Assembly: GCA_016839945.1 (NCBI GenBank)
Contig: JAEOTE010000025.1
Location: forward strand, 1-64,000
Source: Candidatus Heimdallarchaeota archaeon
Lineage (GTDB): Archaea > Asgardarchaeota > Heimdallarchaeia > Heimdallarchaeales > Heimdallarchaeaceae
Reading direction: 5' to 3'
Length of the DNA stretch: 64,000 nucleotides
Below, one piece after another: positions 56,065 to 64,000 of the stretch. Below the pieces are notes generated by a model. That model searched no databases and had not been told where the DNA came from. It saw nothing but the letters and a program-made list of their open reading frames with translations. Every line of letters starts with the position of its first letter. Positions within the stretch are counted from its first letter, which is position 1. The position numbers were made by a program, and so were the translations under genes.

Positions 56065-57288
56065 CTAATCAAGTGGAAATCTTGCGTACCCTCGAAATTC
56101 TATCCAGTCCTTTAAATGATCCTCAATAATTTCTTGAATTGCGTCTTGATCAAGATTTCTAGCCATCTCTTCGTCAGGAGTTAGAATTGCCATAATATAA
56201 CGATCTTCTTTGAATTTCAAATCACGTAGAATAAATATTTCATTTGTTCCATCATCTAGTGAATACCTTCTTATTCTTAAGAATGGTTCACGTAATCTAT
56301 CGATATTCTCAATAGCTTCATAATATGCGTTATGAGCTAAATCCTCTAGTTCTTGCTTTATGGAATGTTGAGCAAAACATACATTTATGCTATAATCATA
56401 TAATCCAAAGAAATCTGCTTTTAATTGTTCAACAACATTTTGTGATGCTTCTTTTACGCCTTCTTGAATAAGAGATATTTCTCTAAATATGTGTGAAAAT
56501 GCCCCTAAAATAGATGATCTTATTTTTACACTTGTTCTGAACATATCTTTAGCCGGTTCAAAAAATGGACAATTATTTGTCATATAGTCTGTAATAGATT
56601 CGAAAACATCTAGAGATTTAGTGTCTATTTCGTATTCAGGATCAGATTTGTGAAAGAATATCTTCCATGGAACTTTAAGTTTCAGATTATTTGTAACGTT
56701 TATTATCTGCTTTAGATACTCAAAACTTTCCTCAAACCTATCCTTTGCTTGAACATCGATCACAAAAAGGATTATGTCTGTACCTACAAAGTACTGATCT
56801 GGATTTTCTAGATAATCTTCTCGATAAATACTTTGTCCTCCTAATTCATGAATAAAAATATCCATCTTAAAAACATCAATTTTTTCACGAAGTAGTCCCC
56901 TAGTTGGTGCTAAAGCATATAATTTCTGGAACAAAGATGATAGTGTGCTTCTATGTTTCAAAGCTATAGATAATGATGTTTTTCCTGCATTATCGATTCC
57001 AACCATAACTATCTTTGCACCTGCACTGACCTTTTCTTTTTCTTCTACTAAAACAAGTCTACTTGCAGCAATCCAACTGTTTATCCTTTCTTTAGGAATC
57101 TTCTTTGCAATCTTATCGTAATGGTCACTCCATTTGTCTGAAAGATCTTCAATTGTTTCTAGTTGAAATCCTTTCAATAGTTCGACTTCATCTTCATTAA
57201 TATCTAAGAGAGCTATTATTGGAAGTTTTTTCAGATCTTCCTTGCTTCTATATTCTTCTTTTAGGAGTTTGTCACGTATTTCAGACAT
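56065..57288 (-). CDS. Arf/Rag-like small GTPase with N-terminal extension and C-terminal domain
   Basis: G1 'GIDNAGKTSL', G3 'ELGGQ', G4 'HKSD' (Rag-like); ~150-aa C-terminal domain. Confidence 0.85.
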   Translation of the reverse strand: MSEIRDKLLKEEYRSKEDLKKLPIIALLDINEDEVELLKGFQLETIEDLSDKWSDHYDKIAKKIPKERINSWIAASRLVLVEEKEKVSAGAKIVMVGIDNAGKTSLSIALKHRSTLSSLFQKLYALAPTRGLLREKIDVFKMDIFIHELGGQSIYREDYLENPDQYFVGTDIILFVIDVQAKDRFEESFEYLKQIINVTNNLKLKVPWKIFFHKSDPEYEIDTKSLDVFESITDYMTNNCPFFEPAKDMFRTSVKIRSSILGAFSHIFREISLIQEGVKEASQNVVEQLKADFFGLYDYSINVCFAQHSIKQELEDLAHNAYYEAIENIDRLREPFLRIRRYSLDDGTNEIFILRDLKFKEDRYIMAILTPDEEMARNLDQDAIQEIIEDHLKDWIEFRGYARFPLD

Positions 57289-57467
57289 CTTTCTTCTTTC
57301 TCCAGAGTAGGTTGTGTGTTTAAAGTCTTATTATTACAATAATCACTCTGTCAAATAAGAATTTTGTTAACAATGTAATCATGAAAATTTGTTTACATCT
57401 TCTTTGAAGAAATAAAGTTTAAAAAGGCAAAAGCTAGCGCTTTAATAAATCGAAAGGTGTATACGAA

Positions 57468-59471
57468 TTGCGAACACACAAAGTTAAAAGTTTGATATTT
57501 GTTTCAACGATGATTCTAGGATTAGTCCTAGCAAGTATATTAGGTTCTTCAATGAACTTCTCACCCTTAGAAAACACAACCTCTTTATCCCCCAATAATG
57601 AAATAATTTTATTTAATAACACAGATCCAATTATTGATGGATATTTAGATAGCTATTCAGACGAATGGGAAAATGCAACAATTTTAACTACTACCTATGG
57701 ATTCCCAACTACAACAATAACAATACGTGTGCAAGCAAATGAGACATATTTATTCATGGGATTCAGTTTTACAATTCCTGAATATTCTCCAATAAATACA
57801 ACTATACCTACAGGTGATAGTTATAATAACCAATCTCATACTTGGTTTACAATAGTATTTGACAATAATTTTGACCAAAAAATTGGAAATGAATTGTCTC
57901 CTGGAGATGCTATTGCTGTAAATTATAGAGCTGAAGGAGCTTATGATTGTTTCATTAATGGAACATCTCCTGAATCTTTTGTACTGGATGTAAACGCAAC
58001 CGGTTTTAACGATGCAATTGGATTTCTAACCCAAAAAGAAGATGATTTTCATAATTATGAAATATCAATAGAAGTTGCAAAGAAGTTGAATTCAGGCGAT
58101 GAAAATGGGTATGATATGAGAGTTCATGAAAGTGACAAATTGAAGTTTCTACTTCTAGCTTTTGAGAATGAGACAGCAGTATATAATTATACTACTTTAA
58201 ATAGTCACATCACTGCCTGGAAAACTATAAGCTTAGAAACACAACACACTTACTTCTCCTATGTTGAAACTTATGATGAAATAGATGCTCTTCTATATGT
58301 CTCAGATTCATCATATACAAGTTTTTATAATCTGACAAGTATTGCTCATTTCTTATATCAATATGGAATGAACGCAACTATTGTTTTAGAGGATGCTTAC
58401 GAATTTACAACTCCAAGTCTTGATTTAGTAGACTTAGTAATATTGCTTGGTTCTTTGACTGATTTAACTGAAGAAGAAATAGAAGCTCTTAGATTCTATG
58501 CAGCTGCTGGTGGAAGTCTAATGATATTAGCTGATGGAACAGATTCTGAAAGCAAGATTAATGATTTATTAACTCATTTTGATATGGAAATTTATAACTC
58601 AACTATTATCTCTAAGAATATTGCAGTTAATTCTTCTATTATAGTAACTGGAAATGATATCATAGATTTACCTTTTCTGGACTCTTCTACACTGTTAACT
58701 AATCAACCAATAAACGAAGTTGTTTATTATGGATCTGCTATTAACTTTACTGATGAGATTGGAGAAAAAATAATCCAATTCCAAGAAGGAGATTTGTATT
58801 CCACAATAAATGTGACAGGTGATTACTACATAGATTTGGATAAAAATGGTGAGTTCAATTCTTCAATCGATCTTTCTCTTAATGATTCAGCAACATTGCA
58901 GGCAGCCGTGGAATTACAAAGAGGAGGAAAAATAATAGTTACAGCTTCTGCTGAATTATTTAATCAAACTGCCTTCGCTCAAAAAGACAATAAGTACTTC
59001 TTACTCCGAGAAATACAATGGTTGTTGAACTCTCAAAATAGAATAAACATTCAAAGTTATGAAGTGCTTGAATCAGAAGTAGTAGAAGGTGAGGATATTC
59101 ATGTCACCATCACAATTAAGGGAGACAATGATACTGTCCTTGATGATGTTCATGTATGGGTTACTCTTCAAACATTCAAGACAGATATAAATTCATCCGA
59201 TTTATCAATAAAGGAAGATGGCATTAGCTACAATGGTTCTATAAATACTGACGTAGCTCCAGTAGCATTTGTTGATGTGTCAATTAGAATGCATAAAAGA
59301 GGATATGGCTACAATGAAACTGCACTTTATCAAGTTTTTATTGACCCACTACCAAGAGGCTTTATTAAAATAGATATTGTAGCTCTAATTATATTCGTTT
59401 GTTCTATTGGACTAGCAGGTATTGGAGCTTTTGCAATAAAGAAATACAAGTTCGAAAGCAATGGCGAATAA
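57468..59471 (+). CDS. Membrane-anchored extracellular protein with beta-sandwich, GATase1-like and Ig-like regions
   Basis: Signal peptide; 'DGYLDSYSDEWENAT...RVQANETYLFMGFSF'; 'LRFYAAAGGSLMILADGT'; C-terminal TM. Confidence 0.75.
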   Translation: MRTHKVKSLIFVSTMILGLVLASILGSSMNFSPLENTTSLSPNNEIILFNNTDPIIDGYLDSYSDEWENATILTTTYGFPTTTITIRVQANETYLFMGFSFTIPEYSPINTTIPTGDSYNNQSHTWFTIVFDNNFDQKIGNELSPGDAIAVNYRAEGAYDCFINGTSPESFVLDVNATGFNDAIGFLTQKEDDFHNYEISIEVAKKLNSGDENGYDMRVHESDKLKFLLLAFENETAVYNYTTLNSHITAWKTISLETQHTYFSYVETYDEIDALLYVSDSSYTSFYNLTSIAHFLYQYGMNATIVLEDAYEFTTPSLDLVDLVILLGSLTDLTEEEIEALRFYAAAGGSLMILADGTDSESKINDLLTHFDMEIYNSTIISKNIAVNSSIIVTGNDIIDLPFLDSSTLLTNQPINEVVYYGSAINFTDEIGEKIIQFQEGDLYSTINVTGDYYIDLDKNGEFNSSIDLSLNDSATLQAAVELQRGGKIIVTASAELFNQTAFAQKDNKYFLLREIQWLLNSQNRINIQSYEVLESEVVEGEDIHVTITIKGDNDTVLDDVHVWVTLQTFKTDINSSDLSIKEDGISYNGSINTDVAPVAFVDVSIRMHKRGYGYNETALYQVFIDPLPRGFIKIDIVALIIFVCSIGLAGIGAFAIKKYKFESNGE

Positions 59472-59558
59472 GCTTTGCTTTCAATTTTAATATTTTTATA
59501 CTTTTGAATAAATCTTATTATAGTGATGTCTCATAATAATTTTAAGTGTGAAAATTAA

Positions 59559-60281
59559 ATGATCAATTTAGCTATCTTCTCTGATGTTCATTCCAATCTA
59601 GAAGCGCTAAATGTTGTAGTTGATTATATTAAAGATATTTCACCTGATATCATAATATTCCTTGGTGATATAGTAGGATATGGTCCTAACCCTAAAGAAT
59701 GTATTAAGATTGTTGAAGATATAGCTCAAATACATGTTGTGGGAAATCATGATTATGCCATTTTTACAGATAACTTCATGTATTTCAATCCTTTACCAAA
59801 GATTTCACTGTCATGGACAAAACAGCAACTTACTGATAAGGAAATCCAAATTCTAGGATCTCATCCATTTTTCTCAATTTTTCCATTGTTTGTCACTGAA
59901 GGTAATGCAATGTTTGTTCATGGTTCACCAAGAAAACCTCTAAGAGATTATGTATCTCCTAACCTACCCTCTTGGTCATATAACATGTTCTTCGAAATAA
60001 CAAGAGAATTTACTGAAATAGATTTCCTCTTTCTAGGACACACTCACAAACCACTCCATATAATTAATGAGGAAAAGCACCTTCTCAACCCTGGTTCAGT
60101 AGGACAACCTAGAGATAAAAATCCCAAAGCATCTTTTATGACTTTTCAAATCAAGGAAAAAACAAAAGAATTTGAATTCGAACATGTTCGATTAGATTAT
60201 GATGTTGAAACAACTTGCAAAAAGATGGAAGAACTTCAGTTTCATCCCTTTCTTATTAATAGATTAAGAAGAGGAATCTAA
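59559..60281 (+). CDS. Calcineurin-like metallophosphoesterase (YfcE/MJ0936-like)
   Basis: 'IFSDVHSNLEAL', 'FLGDIVGYGPNP', 'VVGNHDYAIF', 'FLGHTHKP'. Confidence 0.95.
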   Translation: MINLAIFSDVHSNLEALNVVVDYIKDISPDIIIFLGDIVGYGPNPKECIKIVEDIAQIHVVGNHDYAIFTDNFMYFNPLPKISLSWTKQQLTDKEIQILGSHPFFSIFPLFVTEGNAMFVHGSPRKPLRDYVSPNLPSWSYNMFFEITREFTEIDFLFLGHTHKPLHIINEEKHLLNPGSVGQPRDKNPKASFMTFQIKEKTKEFEFEHVRLDYDVETTCKKMEELQFHPFLINRLRRGI

Positions 60282-60298
60282 TCATTAAATGATAAATA

Positions 60299-61408
60299 CT
60301 ATGTTTTGATTTCATCTTCATTCTGTGTTTCTTCGATTTCTTCTTCTTTCTTCTTATCTTCTTTTTGTTTATAATCCTTCAAAAATATTGAAGTAATTGC
60401 TGCTGTAATTAGAGTAAGACCTGTCCCTATAAGTGTTTGATAAATAATCGAAGCACCAGTTATTGCGGGATCTATAAGAAGACCCTCCATTAAAGATTGT
60501 GTTGTAATTGTTCCTACTCCTAATCCTGCTGGAGTAACAATTCCTGCTAGCAATGTTATTGAAGTTATAGAGGCAGAATCAATCAAAGAAAGGGTTTCTC
60601 CAAATGCCAATAGAGTAAATTTGAGAGAATAAAATTCCAGAATCCACCTTACAATTGTTGTAATAACTACATAAGTTGCAATAATTCTCTGTTTATACAG
60701 ATTTTTTAGTGATGAGTAATAATTTAGCATAGCGGGATGAAAGGTATTCTCAAGCCAAAGATCTCCTTTCGATGAGAATCTCCCAACTATTTTTCTCAAT
60801 ATTTTGTAGAATATCTCTCCAACAGGGGGTAGGAATAAAATAAAAGATAATACGATTGTTCCAACAAGAGCGGAATAAAAAATAACCTTAGTCACAGTTT
60901 CAATTGTTGCAGCTTTATTCGGATCAATTAATTCAAAGTTTTGAATAATCGTCGGAATTGTTTTACCTAAAGCTACAATAAAGAAAATTAAAACTACAAA
61001 GAGATCTAGTATTCGAAAGAGGACGATAGCTGCAAGAGAAGAAGTTCTTGGAATTGAAACTGATCTCTTGTTGATCTCAACACTAACTATCTCTCCAGAT
61101 TTTAAAGGACCCAATGTGCTAAATCCATATCCCACAAAGAAAGGAATAAGGAAATTTTTGAAAGAAAGACCTTTCGAAGATGGTTTAACAAGGACATAGA
61201 ACCGAAATGCTTTGATGAAGAGACTAATAACCATGAAGGCTAATGCTAATAACAAGAATCCAAATGCTGATTGTAAGAATAAACCAAAAACATTACCTAA
61301 AGGTTCTTGCTTGTTTAAGTGATAAAAGAAATAAACAAGTGTTCCAAGCATAACCAAAATCACAAGTATTCTGAAGAAGTACTTTCGAAAAAAATGTTTT
61401 ATGTTCAT
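60299..61408 (-). CDS. Lysylphosphatidylglycerol synthase TM region/flippase-like (UPF0104) protein
   Basis: Multi-TM, 'FLIPFFVGYGFSTLGPLKSGEIVSVEI', 'GIVTPAGLGVGTITTQSLM'. Confidence 0.85.
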   Translation of the reverse strand: MNIKHFFRKYFFRILVILVMLGTLVYFFYHLNKQEPLGNVFGLFLQSAFGFLLLALAFMVISLFIKAFRFYVLVKPSSKGLSFKNFLIPFFVGYGFSTLGPLKSGEIVSVEINKRSVSIPRTSSLAAIVLFRILDLFVVLIFFIVALGKTIPTIIQNFELIDPNKAATIETVTKVIFYSALVGTIVLSFILFLPPVGEIFYKILRKIVGRFSSKGDLWLENTFHPAMLNYYSSLKNLYKQRIIATYVVITTIVRWILEFYSLKFTLLAFGETLSLIDSASITSITLLAGIVTPAGLGVGTITTQSLMEGLLIDPAITGASIIYQTLIGTGLTLITAAITSIFLKDYKQKEDKKKEEEIEETQNEDEIKT

Positions 61409-61501
61409 CCGTTTGTACCTTCAAATTCTATAAAAATAGATTTTCATATCAACAATCTAGAAGGATGAAGAAAGGAAAGGAATTAAGTTGCTTTGTTTTG
61501 A

Positions 61502-61666
61502 TTACCCAGTTTCGACTCCGCCTTCTAGGAACCATTCGTAGGTACATTCACGACATACTTGTTTCTTTCTATAGACAGGATTATGACCAAAATAAGCAAT
61601 TGGTTTAGACTTATCCTCAACTTCTTTTAAATTGCGACTATGACATTTAGGACATTCTTTAGCCAT
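61502..61666 (-). CDS. Small zinc-ribbon protein, 54 aa
   Basis: Read manually (below ORF-track cutoff): MAKECPKCHSRNLKEVEDKSKPIAYFGHNPVYRKKQVCRECTYEWFLEGGVETG*; two CxxC pairs. Confidence 0.8.
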   Translation of the reverse strand: MAKECPKCHSRNLKEVEDKSKPIAYFGHNPVYRKKQVCRECTYEWFLEGGVETG

Positions 61667-61955
61667 TTCTAATTTTCACCTTTAGAATTGTTTCTTGCTT
61701 CTTTCTTTAGTCACAACCTATAAAAAATTTGTGTAAGTTTCAATTGATGTTTAAAGTTTTCTTTTAAATGTTAAGGAAATTTTTAGAATAAATCATTAAT
61801 TATGTGATTTATGTCGGAATGTTTTATACAAATAGAGTGTTAAAACACCCTAAATAGTTCTAGACATATTAAAAATGATATTAAAATATGCTAACCTGCT
61901 TTAGATTTTTTTCTTTTTTATGTGAATTTTACTCTATATAAGAATTCTTTAAAAT

Positions 61956-63599
61956 ATGAAAAATATAATCACATTAATGCAAACCATTGGAGATTTTTAT
62001 GATGCATATATCAAGAACAAGGAAGATTTTCCTGACATTGATTATTTTTACAATGATGTCCCTCAAACATACGGTGATGCTGTAGATTTAGCACTTTCAA
62101 TGCCTGAGTTTAAAATAGACTTAAATAAATTACAAGAAGCTAAAGAAGTTCTTCTTAATTATCATAAAAAACTAGGTTTGCTAACACCTAAAGTAAAAGA
62201 TCATATTTTAAACCTGGAAAAAGGAGTAGTCATCGCAGGACAACAAGCAACAATCTTCGGTGGTTCAGGAATTATAGGTAACAAAATTGCTGCTCTAGCC
62301 AATATTAATGAAATAAGTAAAGAAAAGGGAAAAGAGTTAATTCCTGTTTTTCTAGTTAATACTCATGATGGAATTCAACCAGAAATAACAACAATACATT
62401 TACCTAATAACCAATCATCGACAAGTAAACCTATTATTTTACAAGATGTAAAAGATGGAGTAACATTGAACACCATTCAATCAAATAATCCAAGTTGGTT
62501 ATACGAAAATCTAAATATAATAAGAAACAACTTCAATGAATTCAAAACAACTATTGATAAAGATAATCAGAAATTATTTAACGAAAAAGTTGACCATGTG
62601 CTTACTTTTCTAAGAGAAACATATAGAGCATCTTTAAATCTAGGGGAATGGGTTACATTAATTTGGGGTATTCAAGCAAATATAATCAATAATTGGGGTA
62701 TAGTCTTTTTACCATCATCCGATGAAAGAATTAGAGATTTAACTACAAGCGGTTACGAATACATCTTAAAAAATAGAAAAGAATACATAGATGAATTTAA
62801 TTCCGCAACCTCCAAGATTAAAGAAATGAATCTTAAGTCTACTACAGCTCCCAAGAAAAATGATTACTCTCCCTTCTTTTATGAGTGCCTTAACGATGGA
62901 TACCGCATAAAATTAACTTGTACTGAAAATGAAAATGAATTACAGTTTCATGGAGTGTGTCCAATAGACGAGGTTGAGTACTCATTTGCAGTAGATAAAA
63001 ATAATCCTGACTTATCTTCTTATAGCAAATATCTATCACCAAGGTTAGACACAAATCAAGCAATATTACAGACTTTCTTACCAACTTATATTAGGATTTC
63101 AGGTCCAGGTGAAATTAATTATAATGCTCAAGTTATTCCTCCAATAAGGAAAATTGGAATTCAATTTCCAATTTATGTGAAGTATACGCGAATGCTTTAT
63201 AATACTCCATGGATAGAGAAAATAGCAAACGATTCAACAGTTGAAAAGCACTCTCTCTTTACAAAAGATTTCTTTAGCTTTCTTGGAAAAATTGCAAAAT
63301 CACGAAGAAGAAAAGAAAAGGATCAACTTAGAGAAGCAACAATCACACTTACAGATTTTATTAAATCCAGAAAATCTGAATTAGAAAAATTGAAGGAAAC
63401 ACCAATACATCTACTAGAGAAATACAAATCTTATCAATTTGGAATGTATGATGAAAGACATCATTGGCAAGAAGTTAGTTGGCCTTGGTTTGTTATGGCT
63501 ATAATAACGGGTTTAAACGATTGTTTAGCTTCCTATAAACGATACTATTCTGGAGATTTACCTATTGGTGGAATAGGGTTTATTAATTCAAGATTGTAA
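61956..63599 (+). CDS. Bacillithiol biosynthesis cysteine-adding enzyme BshC-like
   Basis: 'GVVIAGQQATIFGGSGIIGNKIAALANINEISKEKGKELIPVFLVNTHD', 'TYIRISGPGEINYNAQVIPPIRKIGIQFPI'. Confidence 0.82.
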   Translation: MKNIITLMQTIGDFYDAYIKNKEDFPDIDYFYNDVPQTYGDAVDLALSMPEFKIDLNKLQEAKEVLLNYHKKLGLLTPKVKDHILNLEKGVVIAGQQATIFGGSGIIGNKIAALANINEISKEKGKELIPVFLVNTHDGIQPEITTIHLPNNQSSTSKPIILQDVKDGVTLNTIQSNNPSWLYENLNIIRNNFNEFKTTIDKDNQKLFNEKVDHVLTFLRETYRASLNLGEWVTLIWGIQANIINNWGIVFLPSSDERIRDLTTSGYEYILKNRKEYIDEFNSATSKIKEMNLKSTTAPKKNDYSPFFYECLNDGYRIKLTCTENENELQFHGVCPIDEVEYSFAVDKNNPDLSSYSKYLSPRLDTNQAILQTFLPTYIRISGPGEINYNAQVIPPIRKIGIQFPIYVKYTRMLYNTPWIEKIANDSTVEKHSLFTKDFFSFLGKIAKSRRRKEKDQLREATITLTDFIKSRKSELEKLKETPIHLLEKYKSYQFGMYDERHHWQEVSWPWFVMAIITGLNDCLASYKRYYSGDLPIGGIGFINSRL

Positions 63600-63601
63600 G
63601 T

Positions 63602-64000
63602 TTACAATATCTTTTGATACCAATCAAGATACATGTTTGTTATTTTTACAGATTCAAACTGATTGACTACTTTTTCTCTACCTTTTTTTCCTAATGATTT
63701 AGTTTTTGATTCATCTTCAAGTAATTGTATCATATAGTTTACAAAAGTATCTATATCTTCCAATTCATATACAAAACCGTTCTCATTGTGATCTAATACT
63801 TCAGTAACTCCACCAACATCCGGTGCTATTACAGGAACTTCACATGCCATTGCTTCTGCCAGTGTTAAACCAAAGCTCTCTTTAGAGCTCGCAGATAGTA
63901 AAGCAGATGCACAGTTGTATATGGGAGTCAAGGTGTTTCGAACTCCTTGAAAAATAACATGCTCACGAATATCTAGTTGGTTTGCCAATTCTTCACTTTT
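63602..64000 (-). CDS. Glycosyltransferase family 4, C-terminal part (BshA-like), truncated by window end
   Basis: 'SSKESFGLTLAEAMACEVPVIAPDVGGVTEVLDHNENGFVYELEDID'; frame stays open to base 64000 (KSEELANQL...). Confidence 0.88.
   Translation of the reverse strand, partial: KSEELANQLDIREHVIFQGVRNTLTPIYNCASALLSASSKESFGLTLAEAMACEVPVIAPDVGGVTEVLDHNENGFVYELEDIDTFVNYMIQLLEDESKTKSLGKKGREKVVNQFESVKITNMYLDWYQKIL

Noticed and set aside
61837-61848. GTGTT-AA-AACAC inverted repeat upstream of the BshC-like gene
   Set aside because: Only 5-bp arms in AT-rich DNA; too weak to support as an operator without comparison.

Overview
AT-rich, gene-dense 64 kb archaeal chromosomal fragment. The gene content fits an Asgard (Promethearchaeota)-type lineage: Ras-like and Arf/Rag-like small GTPases, longin-like domains, a PAC2 protein, a long eukaryote-like RPB5 subunit, F420 genes cofC/cofD, and tRNA genes with BHB-type introns. 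The lineage is an inference from content; no marker tree could be run. About 55 credible protein genes and two tRNA genes (Tyr-GTA with two introns, Thr-CGT with a 13-nt intron) are described. No rRNA, CRISPR array, prophage or IS element was seen. The best candidate for an undescribed system is the three-gene cassette at 7054-10794. It encodes a DUF2207-like membrane protein ending in GGG-(CA)x6-GGGR, a translationally coupled PqqD-like/radical SAM/SPASM maturase, and a SAM methyltransferase, which together look like a membrane-anchored RiPP-type modification system. Other strong observations are: (i) an RPB5/RpoH subunit with an N-terminal domain resembling eukaryotic RPB5 plus a ~140-aa KPKPKTTT tail; (ii) a tRNA-Tyr with a second intron inside the T-loop; (iii) BshC next to a BshA-like glycosyltransferase, suggesting bacillithiol-type thiol synthesis; (iv) a Cys-rich AbrB regulator plus ArsM operon with a three-half-site operator; (v) a PlsY-like acyltransferase in an archaeon; (vi) longin-like/wHTH and TPR fusions and GTPases with degenerate G3 motifs. 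All family assignments come from reading motifs by eye; no database search was possible.
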